In this document: in pieces, positions 55,891 through 64,000 of the stretch
How positions within the stretch are numbered: the first letter of the stretch is position 1
Layout: every line of letters begins with the position of its first letter
Source of the DNA: Bufo bufo
Lineage: Eukaryota; Chordata; Amphibia; Anura; Bufonidae
NCBI RefSeq assembly: GCF_905171765.1
Contig: NC_053392.1
Span: 397,448,119 to 397,512,118 of the forward strand
DNA length: 64,000 bases
Reading direction: 5' to 3'
Position numbers and translations under genes: made by a program
Notes under the pieces: generated by a model
The model's database searches: none
Told to the model about the DNA's origin: nothing
What the model saw: the letters and a program-made list of their open reading frames with translations, nothing else

Positions 55891-57222
55891 TAGGGATCGA
55901 CCGATATTGATTTTTTAGGGCCGATACCGATACCGATAATTTGTGAACTTTCAGGCCGATAGCCGATAATTTATACCGATATTCTGGGAATTTTCATTTT
56001 TGAGAAAAAAAAAAAAATTCCTACACAAATCTGCTGAAAATTAATATGTTTATTGTTAATGTGTATTTTTTTGTTTATTGTTAATGTGTATTATTTTTTT
56101 TATAAATCTTTTTCATTTATACTTAATATCTTTGTGTTTTTTTTTTACTAACTTTTAACCCCCTTAGGGACTAGAACCCTTGTCCTATTCCCCCTGATAG
56201 ATCTCTATCAGGGTGAATAGGAGCTCACACTGTCCCTGCTGCTCTGTGCATAGTGCACACAGCAGCATGGAGCTGAACATGGCAGCCAGGGCTTCAATAG
56301 CGTCCTGGCTGCCATGGTAACCGATCGGAGCCCCAGGCTTACACAGCTGGGGCTCCGATCGGAGGAGCAGGGGAGAGGGGATCCTGTGGCCACTGCCACC
56401 AATGATTAATACTGGGTGGGGGGGGGGGGGGCGCACTGCGCCACCAATGTTTTTACTATTGGCCGGGATTGGGATGGGGGTGGGGGGCGCACTGCGCCAC
56501 CAATGATTAATACTGGGGGGGGGGGGGGGGGCGCACTGCGCCACCAATGTTTTTACTATTGGCCGGGATTGGGATGGGGGTGGGGGGCGCACTGCGCCAC
56601 CAATGATTAATACTGGGGGGGGGGGGGGGCGCACTGCACCACCAATGATTAATACTGGGGGGCTTGGGGGGGGCGCACTGCGCCACCAATGATTAATACT
56701 GGGGGGCTTGGGGGGGGCGCACTGCGCCACCAATGAAGATAAGTCTATCGATCATTCATATACAGGAGGCGGGAGCTGGCTGCAGAATCACATAGCCGGC
56801 TCCCGACCTCTATCAGCGGTAGCTGCGATCCGCGGCACCTGAGGAGTTAACTACCGCGGACCGCAGCTATCGCTCATAGAGGTCGGGAGCCGGCTATGTG
56901 ATTCTGCAGCCAGCTCCCGCCTCCTGTATATGAATGAATGAAAGGCTTATCTTCATTGGTGGCGCAGCGGCCACAGCCCCTCCCCTCCTCTTATGTTCTA
57001 TCCCCTCATTGGCGGCAGCGGCAGCAGCATCACAGGGGGAGGAGACACTGCTTCCTTCTCCCCTGTGCTGCGGAGGGAACACAGAGAGCGCTGAGAGCAG
57101 CGCGTTCTGTGTTCCCCATACGTTATCGGTATATCGGCAAAATAGATGCCGATACCGATAACGTTCAAAATCCTCAATATCGGCCGATAATATCGGCCAA
57201 ACCGATAATCGGTCGATCCCTA
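55891..57222. mobile_element. hAT-type non-autonomous element inside CR1
   Basis: Ends TAGGGATCGACCGATATTG and the inverse (ataatcggtcgatcccta), bounded by ctgcccaa at 55883-55890 and 57223-57230. It contains a G-rich repeat array (about 56400-56740), a large inverted repeat around aggaggcgggagctggctgc (56764-56930), and the module shared with 28840-29100 and 44681-45864. Confidence 0.92.
56400..56740. repeat. G-run tandem array within hAT
   Basis: Units of gcgcactgcgccaccaatg plus attaatactggg separated by runs of up to 15 G, with two longer units containing tttttactattggccggga. Antisense proline-rich frames here are artefacts. Confidence 0.85.
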
Positions 57223-57265
57223 CTGCCCAATATACCAAATACTATGGATAGCCCCTGGCCCTATC

Positions 57266-58984
57266 TTATATGAAGGATGGCCTTATGCCTATCCCATGCA
57301 TGCTTAAACTCCTCCACTGTATTTGCAGCTGCCACTTCTGCAGGAAGGCTATTCCATGCATCCACCACTCTCTCAGTAAAGTAATACTTTTAAACCTTTG
57401 CCCCTCTAATTTAAAACCATGTCCTCTTGTAGCAGTTTTTCTTCTTTTAAATATTCTTTCCTCTTTTACCTTGTTGATTCCCTTTATGTATTTAAAAGTT
57501 TCTATCATATCCCCTCTGTCTCGTCTTTCTTCCAAGCTATACATGTTAAGGTCCTTTAATCTTTCCTGGTAAGTTTTATCCTGCAATCCATGTACCAGTT
57601 TAGTAGCTCTTCTCTGAACTCTCTCCAAAGTATCAATATCCTTCTGGAGATATGGTCTCCAGTACTGAGCACAATACTCCAAATGAGGTCTCACTAGTGC
57701 TCTGTAGAGCAGCATGAGCACCTCCCTCTTTCTACTGGTAATTCCTCTTGCTATACACCCAAGCATTCTGCTAGCATTTCCTGCTGCTCTGTGATATTGT
57801 CTGCCTACCTTTAAGTCTTCTGAAATAATGATCCCTAAATCCCTTTCCTCAGATACTGAGGTTAGGACTGTATCACTGATTTTATATTCTGCTCTTGGGT
57901 TTTTACATCCCAGGTGCATTATCTTGCACTTATCAACATTAAATTTTAGTTGCCAGATTTTTGACCATTCCTCTAGTTTTCCTAAGTCCTTTTCCATTTT
58001 GTGTATTCCTCCAGGAACATCAACCCTGTTACAAATCTTTGTGTCATCAGCAAAAAGACACACCTTACCATTGAGGCCTTCTGCAATTTCGCTGATAAAG
58101 ATATTAAACAATATTGGTCCCAGAACAGATCCCTGAGATACCCCACTGGTAACAAGACCTTGGTCTGAATATACTCCATTGACTACAACCCTCTGTTGCC
58201 TGTCCCTCAGCCACTGCCTAATCCATTCAACAATATGGGAGTCCAAGCCCAATGACTGCACTTTATTGATAAGCCTTCTATGTAGGACAGTATAAAAAGC
58301 CTTACTAAAGTCTAGATAAGCGATGTCTACTGCACCTCCTCCATTATTTTAGTCACCCAATCAAAAAAAATCAATAAGATTAGTTTGACATGATCTCCCT
58401 GAAGTAAACCCATGCTGTTTTTCATCTTTCAATCCATGGGATTTTAGATGGTCCACAATCCTCTCCTTAAGTATGGTTTCCATTAATTTCCCCACTATTG
58501 ATGTCAGGCTTACTGGCCTATAGTTGCCCGATTCCTCCCTACTACCTTTCTTGTGAATGGGCACAACATTTGCTAATTTCCAATCTTCTGGGACGACTCC
58601 TGTTGCCAGTGATTGGTTAAATAAATCTGTTAATGGTTTTGCTAGTTCACCGCTGAGCTCTTTTAATAGCTTTGGGTGTATCCCATCAGGCCCCTGTGAC
58701 TTATTTGTATTAATTTTAGACAGCTGACTTAGAACCTCTTCCTCTGTAAAGACACATGCGGCAAAAGATTCATTAGTCTTCTTTCCCAACTGAGGTCCTT
58801 CTCCTTCATTTTCCTTTGTAAAAACTGAACAGAAGTATTCATTGAGGCAGTCAGCTAGTTCTTTATCTTCTTCCATATACATTCCTTCTTTAGTTTTTAA
58901 TTTGGTAATTCCTTGTTTTAGTTTCCTTTTTTCATTTATGTATCTGAAGAATGCCTTATCGCATTTTTTCCCTGACTGAGCCAA
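57266..58984 (-). pseudogene. CR1 ORF2 reverse transcriptase
   Basis: From high to low coordinates it encodes DKAFFRYINEKRK, KSQGPDGIHPKLLKEL, NYRPVSLTSIVGKLMETI and KQHGFTSGRSCQTNLIDFF, then a stop caused by a T-run (58357-58366). The frame recovers at YLDFSKAF (near 58305), followed by GVSQGSVLGPILFNIFISE and the catalytic CLFADDTKI. It ends with thumb and C-terminal parts (YRALVRPHLEYCAQYWRP, KDLNMYSLEERRDRGDMI). The T-run indel plus an in-frame stop near 58315 disable it, but domains are well preserved, suggesting a moderately young copy. Confidence 0.9.
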
Positions 58985-59078
58985 TTTCTCTTCTGCCTGT
59001 GCTTTAGAAGCTCTTATAACTTGTTTGGCCTCTCTCTGCCTAATCTTATAAATTTGTCTGTCATCCTCGTTTTTTTTT

Positions 59079-60075
59079 TTATATATAATTCCTAAATGCT
59101 ATCTTTTTGTTTTTCATGATTTTGGCCACGTCTGCTGAGTACCACAGTGGTCTCTTTCTTTTTTTGCTTTTACTGACAAGCCTAATGCAATCTTCTGTTG
59201 CCTTCAATAGTGCCACTTTTAAGTAGTCCCATTTCTCCTGGACTCCAATTAAACTGTTAAAGTCTGATAGGGACTCGTATACCACTAATCTAATTTTAGA
59301 AAAGTCTGTTTTTCCAAAATCTAAAACTTTTGTTTTTGTGTGGTGTGACTCAGTCACTGTACTTATAGTAAACCACACTGACTGGTGATCACTAGATCCC
59401 AAGCTTTCCCCTACAGTAATATCAGATATCAAATTCCCATTTGTGAATACTAAATCTAAAATGGCCTCCTTCCGGGTTGGCTCCTCCACTACTTGCTGTA
59501 GAGATAATCCCAGTAGGGAATTTTGAATATCTGTACTCTTGGCAGAACTAGCTATTTTGGTTTTCCAGTTTACATCAGGAAGATTGAAGTCTCCCATAAT
59601 GATAAATTCCCCCTTCAATGTCATTTTAGCTATTTCCTCAACTAGTAGATCATCTAATTCTTTGACTTGGGTAGGTGGTCTATATAGAACACTTACACGA
59701 GTTACCTTATGATTATCGAGCTGCAAGGTAGCCCAAACTGACTCTAAATTGTTCTCGCTAACTTGTATCAAATTAGATTTTATGCTATCTTTCACATACA
59801 GGGCCACCCCTCCCCCCTTCTTGCCTTCTCTGTCTTTCCTGTATAGAGAGAACCCTGGTATTGATATCCCAGTCATTACTCCCCTTGAACCACGTCTCAG
59901 TAACAGCCACTACATCTATATTCTCAGATGCCATTATAGCCTCAAGCTCATTGATCCTATTCCCTAGACTCCGAGCATTTGTAGACAAGACTCTGAGCTT
60001 GTCATTTCTTAACCTTTGTGCTACTGGCCTCTTCTGGCATTGTTCCGGGGGGCAGTCGGACTGCTGGATTATCAC
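59079..60075 (-). pseudogene. CR1 ORF2 endonuclease domain
   Basis: Encodes LRVLSTNARSLGNRINELEA, VVAVTETWFKG, then after a frameshift near 59870 SLYRKDREGKKGGGVALYV, VLYRPPTQVKELDD, FIIMGDFNLPDVNW, LDLVFTNGNLISDI and LGSSDHQSVWF. These are APE-type endonuclease motifs that nick target DNA. Another frame break near 59079 separates it from the RT part. Confidence 0.88.
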
Positions 60076-60146
60076 TCTTTTGCCCCCCTTTCCTAGTTTA
60101 AATGCTTCTTAGCAAATACTTGGAACTGTTCACCAAGGACATTCGT

Positions 60147-60833
60147 TCACTTGAGAGAAAGATGCAAACCATCTTTCTTGTACAGTTCTTTTCCATTCCA
60201 ACAAGAGCTATCATGAGACACAAAGCCAAACCCTTGGTTCAGACACCATTCACCAAGCCATACATTGAATTCCTTAATGCGCATCTTCCTGTCATGCTGA
60301 AGGTTATGCACAGGCAAAACTGCAGAGAATGAAACAGTTGATGCAACCTCCCGTATATCCTTTCCAAGTGTATGAAAAGCTTCTTTCACCTTTGGAACCT
60401 CATTACAAGCCAGATCGTTTGTCCCAAGATGGAGAATAACATCCACTTCCCTTTCCTGCTTTGCTTGCCTAACAATATTTAGGATCCGTCGTCTATCCCT
60501 GGTAGCGGTAGCACCAGGGAGACATCTCACAACACCATTCTCCTCAAACTTCACACCTCTTATGATGGAATCACCCACCAACAACTGCTTACTATCAATC
60601 CTCACCTTTTTGTCTTTGGCTGCAGTCTTACATACTTTAGGCATGGGAGATGATTGTTTCTCACCCACTGTGCTTGAGCCATCCGCCATGTTGCTCTTGC
60701 ACTCTGAAAGTGCTGCAAATGAATTATGGAGAGCCACAGACTGTGGGACATGCCTTCTTTCCACAACTCTCAGTCTACCTGAACCTACAGTAACCCATCT
60801 TCCATTTCTAGGGGGCCTCTGTGGCAGTGGCAT
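60147..60833 (-). pseudogene. CR1 ORF1 with esterase (SGNH-like) domain
   Basis: Encodes KQLLVGDSIIRGVKF (GDS nucleophile block), VDVILHLGTNDLACNEV (GTND block) and YKKDGLHLSLK (D..H block), the signature of the esterase domain found in CR1 ORF1. The upstream residues are basic and proline-rich. A stop follows shortly after DGLHLSLK, earlier than expected, so a frame break or a shortened C-terminus is likely. ORF1 of CR1 is thought to bind RNA/lipid and assist retrotransposition. Confidence 0.82.
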
Positions 60834-61454
60834 TGCAATGTTCTCAGCCTGAGTTTGTTTAGTGGTTAATTAAAAAATCTCATATTTCAAAAAGGTGATT
60901 TCCTGCTGCATTATGGAGAGCTGTCTACAGATCAGACAGTATCCAAACCTTTGAAGAGTGGAACCTGAAATAAAAGCACAACAATTCCTGCACAGAACCA
61001 GGGACATCTGGGACATCATGTCTTGCTCTATCCACTAATGTCACGTTGCACCACAGACTGTCCAGGAGATGGCAGATGCTTTAGTCCAGGTCTGGGAGGA
61101 GATCCCTCAGGAGACCGTCCGCCACCTCATCAGGAGCATGCACAGGCGTTGTAGGGAGGTCATACAGGCACGTGGAGGCCACACACACTACTGAGCCTCA
61201 TTATGACTTGTTTTAAGGACATTACATCAAAGTTGGATCAGCCTGTAGTGTGTTTTTCCACTTTAATTTTGAGTGTGACTCCAAATCCAGACCTCCATGG
61301 GTTAAAAAATTTGATTTCCATTTTTTTATTTTTGTGTGATTTTGTTGTCAGCACATTCAACTATGTAAAGAACAAAGTATTTCAGAAGAATATTTAATTA
61401 ATTCAGATCTAGGATGTGTTATTTTTGTGTATCTTTATTTTTTTGAGCAGTGTA

Positions 61455-62449
61455 CATCACTATTATGGGGAATGAGATTCTGTCACTCTGCCTGATTAGC
61501 TGTGCCTCGTGCATAGCTTAGCAGGCAGATTACCAAGACAGGCCTGGGACCAGACCCCAAGTTGTCAAGTTAACCCATCAGAGCCCTGTGACTTCACTGA
61601 GGGGGCTCCAATCAGAAGGCCTCCCTCTGCCTAACTGCACAGATTCTGCAATTGCTATTGAGCGCAGCATCTGAGAGATTAAATGACAGAGTTTGGAGTC
61701 ATCACAGATCCCGGTCATTACGGCTGGGTGCCTGCTGTGTTATACAGGCAGCACCCGCCATATATGGAGTGGGCTCAGAGCAGCCCACTCTATACATTCC
61801 CTCAGCAACTATGGCATACAATTAAGTCACGGTGGCTGACAGGGTTAAGCATCTTCTTGCCATCAGACGGTGCTTTGTGGGAAAGTACAGGAGATGAGTG
61901 CATGGAAGCTGAGAGAAGGACTACTACTGTGGGGAAAGTGGTTCAGCTTTGGGGTATAACAACTTGGGAAGTGTGGGGCCTGCTTTGAAGAGGAAGTGAG
62001 CAGAAGAGAGATAAGAGCTCTAAATCATTATTCACAGTATTTATACAAAAAGAAAAAAAGAGAAAAAAAAAAAAAAGAACAGAATAGGAAACAAAAGAAT
62101 CACCTTTATATACACTGCAAATGGCCAACTGTAAGCCCAGCTAAGATGGCATGGGACAGCACTGTAAACATCAGGTAAGGTATTAATTTTGATTGTGATT
62201 GTTGGGGACTTTTCACCGACAGTTCATACAATTTGAGATTGCTCATATCACCAATTACGTCAGAAGCACTCGACAAACAAAAAAAAAAAAAAAAGATAGA
62301 AATATGTCGGCTTGCTGCAAAACTCAGCATGCAGTTATGTCTCCAGGAGATGTGCAAATGATTAGAGGCGTGGTCTGATAAAACACTGCGTCTCTCCACA
62401 AGAGGGCGTAAAAGTGCTTCCCCCTTTGCCCTATAAAAAGGCTCTCAGA
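61455..62449. other. Unassigned sequence
   Basis: No coding motif. It includes A-rich runs (about 62046-62075 and 62278-62295), possible tails of old insertions. Confidence 0.35.
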
Positions 62450-63240
62450 GGTTACTTTTCAGTAATGTACCTGATGGTAAGAGATCACTGACTGCTAGAC
62501 ATGCAACTACAATGCGATGGACTCAGACATTTTTCCCAGCTGACTTGGAGGTGCATCATTGGACTAATAGAAGCAGGATGGTTGTTTCAATGATTTGCCC
62601 ACCATCTGGACTGTTCTGACCTAGCAGTTAGGAGGTGTTGAGAGCAGTGGTTATAAAGGCATGCACACATCAAACATGCTCTGAATGGCCCAGACAGACT
62701 ATAAGAGGACAGTTTGATCTGACGAAAAACACAAGCAGCTCCGACAGTTTTGTTGTCCACCATCCAGACACAGATGGCACCTTTATTACAGACCCCTGTC
62801 TGTCCGTGCCATTTAGAGCCACTTAGCCGAAGGAAATCTGGGGTTACAGTGCACATTACGTGTCTTGCCATTGACAGACAGCCACCTCTGCCTTTGTTAA
62901 CGAGAAACCTGGACTGCTACCAACTGGAACCATATTGTCTTTAGTGTCAAATTCAGATTCAGCTTGATATCCCATGACCATCGGGTTCGAGTTTGGAGGC
63001 TTTCAATCCTGCCTTTGCTGTTGAGCAACACTCTGCCCCAACTGCTGTTGTGATGGTCTGGGGAGCCATCATACACGGCAGTCGTAGTAGTGATACAAGG
63101 GACATTCACAGCTCAGCGAGGTGCACAGGACATCCTACAGCAACACGTGTTGCCTCATGGCTGCGGTTCCAACTGGCATTTTTCAGCAAGATAATGCTCA
63201 CCCACATACAGCAAGGGTTTATTATATGACAACAAAGTGG
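62450..63240 (+). pseudogene. Old Tc1/mariner transposase relic
   Basis: Heavily decayed but recognisable in pieces: a stretch resembling WNHIVFSVKFRFSL (position of the first Asp block), VRVWRL, and near 63178-63215 a FQQDNAHPHT-like block (ttcagcaagataatgctcac). No single frame is open. It differs from families A and B, so a third Tc1-like lineage is present. The ends were not found. Confidence 0.65.
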
Positions 63241-63342
63241 CATAAACTCCATTAATTTTATAATAAAATTGCCTCAAATTACAACTATAATGACAATGAA
63301 CTAGGTAAATATGTTTAATGAAATAGTTTCTTGGTATACCAA

Positions 63343-63666
63343 GGCTTCCTTCACACTGCCATTAGTAATCCTGGCAGGCTGTTCCGGAGCGCTTTGGATC
63401 CAGCATTGCCGGATGTTACCAATATGACCGTCATCCCCACTGACTATAATGGGGTCTGGCAGAGATACGGCCATTAACCGGCAAATATGTCAGGATTCAG
63501 CTGTTTTTTGTCGGGGTGGTGGCCAGATTACTGCCAGACCCATTTATAGTCAATGGGACAGCAGGAATTCCAGTAACATCCAGCAATGCCAAATCCAGAG
63601 AGAACTGGCAGGCTGTTCTCTCCTGAACAGCCTGCCGGAACCACTAACAGCAGTGTGCAACTAGCC
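63343..63666. mobile_element. MITE, TTA at right
   Basis: Ends GGCTTCCTTCACACTGCC and GCAGTGTGCAACTAGCC are imperfect inverted repeats; TTA follows at 63667-63669, while the left flank (ccaa) is mutated. Internal ctggcaggctgttc and gaacagcctgcc blocks mirror each other. Confidence 0.65.
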
Positions 63667-63669
63667 TTA

Positions 63670-64000
63670 CCTATGCAAAGGACTGAATTTCTGTATTCTT
63701 TTAACTGGATCCAAGTCCCTATTCCGGCCTGTTCCGTTTTAATTTATTTTTTTTTACCAAGATCAGTATATATGTTTGTTGCACTTGTATATCTTGCATA
63801 AAAATTGGCCAATCAGACTTTTTATTCACTGCCATAATTTTTCCAATACAAAAGGACTGTGAAGAATGCTATTATAAATGATGTCCTAAATACCGCAACT
63901 GGATTTCAAATGGGAGAAATAAACGTGTGGCAAGTATGACCATATTTTAAACAAGTCCAAGGATATTGGTCTCCTCTGGTCTTCAACCACGGCAGATGTC
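63670..64000. other. Unassigned right edge
   Basis: AT-rich sequence with no recognised feature. Confidence 0.4.

Larger units (their letters stand above)
55840..61003 (-). mobile_element. Near full-length CR1 LINE, minus strand
   Basis: The 3' end reads ATTCTATG on the minus strand at 55847-55840, the CR1 signature. Going up in coordinates come RT (57266-58984), endonuclease (59079-60075), ORF1 (60147-60833) and a 5' region to about 61003. It lies in the Tc1 copy, with a possible short duplication (acat) at the junctions, and is itself split by the hAT at 55891-57222. Confidence 0.9.
55090..61194 (+). pseudogene. Tc1 transposase copy 2, interrupted
   Basis: The N-terminal part has lost about 57 bp relative to copy 1 (it starts [13 protein letters not shown]). 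A frameshift near 55200 precedes a long open stretch from [14 protein letters not shown] to SPDLNQIEH. The first catalytic aspartate is replaced: LFTNESRF where copy 1 has LFTDKSRF. The second ([10 protein letters not shown]) and third (PDLNQIEH) acidic residues are present. The CR1 insertion at 55840 cuts the gene; its last segment resumes at about 61004-61194 and ends in a TGA. Inactive. Confidence 0.88.
54793..61452 (+). mobile_element. Tc1/mariner family A copy 2, split by a CR1
   Basis: Same ends as 31099-32606, with TA at 54791-54792 and 61453-61454. The Tc1 sequence runs 54793-55839 and resumes at about 61004-61452. The gap is filled by a minus-strand CR1. Confidence 0.92.

Noticed and set aside
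56185..56733. Proline-rich ORF on the minus strand
   Set aside because: Reads through G-run tandem units in the hAT element.

Overview
The window looks like vertebrate, almost certainly amphibian and most likely anuran, nuclear DNA. One real host gene is visible, TAB2 (TAK1-binding protein 2), on the minus strand. Nearly everything else is transposable elements: L1/Tx1-like and CR1 LINEs, a Penelope-like element, Tc1/mariner, piggyBac and hAT elements, and many MITEs flanked by TTA/TAA, TTAA or 8-bp target duplications. No bacterial operons, tRNA, rRNA or CRISPR array were seen. The species call is inference from the repeat mix.

TAB2: the large second coding exon (13372-14806) and the first coding exon (17011-17197, start codon 17112-17110) are intact, with clean splice sites and matching phases. 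A strong splice-site pair further upstream brackets a 47-nt candidate untranslated exon (27014-27060). The 3' coding exons (coiled coil and NZF zinc finger) were not found and should lie beyond the left edge. Introns are filled with MITEs, a CR1 fragment and a 5.2-kb piggyBac.

1-7 kb: 3' end of an L1/Tx1-like LINE, palindromic MITEs, a 33/30-bp minisatellite and a probable solo LTR. 7.0-12.0 kb: a Penelope-like element with intact ORFs, the most interesting item here. It has an inverted plus a direct copy of its terminal repeat on the left and a direct copy on the right. An upstream ORF is joined to the RT/GIY-YIG ORF by an apparent -1 frameshift site with heptamer T TTT TTA. 12-27 kb: TAB2 exons, MITEs and a decayed piggyBac with a roughly 320-bp palindrome. 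28-39 kb: a hAT-like module and a 9.2-kb L1/Tx1-like element bounded by a 15-bp duplication, itself invaded by a Tc1 element and a MITE. 39-50 kb: a second Tc1 family carrying three nested MITEs, and an internally deleted piggyBac relative carrying a hAT insertion. 50.9-53.9 kb: a 3-kb TTAA-flanked non-coding element containing another palindromic element. 54.8-61.5 kb: a Tc1 copy split by a near full-length minus-strand CR1, which is itself split by a hAT element. 61.5-64 kb: a decayed Tc1 relic, a MITE and unassigned sequence.

All assignments come from reading the sequence; no alignment or database search was run. Boundaries supported by target-site duplications are the most reliable; others are approximate.
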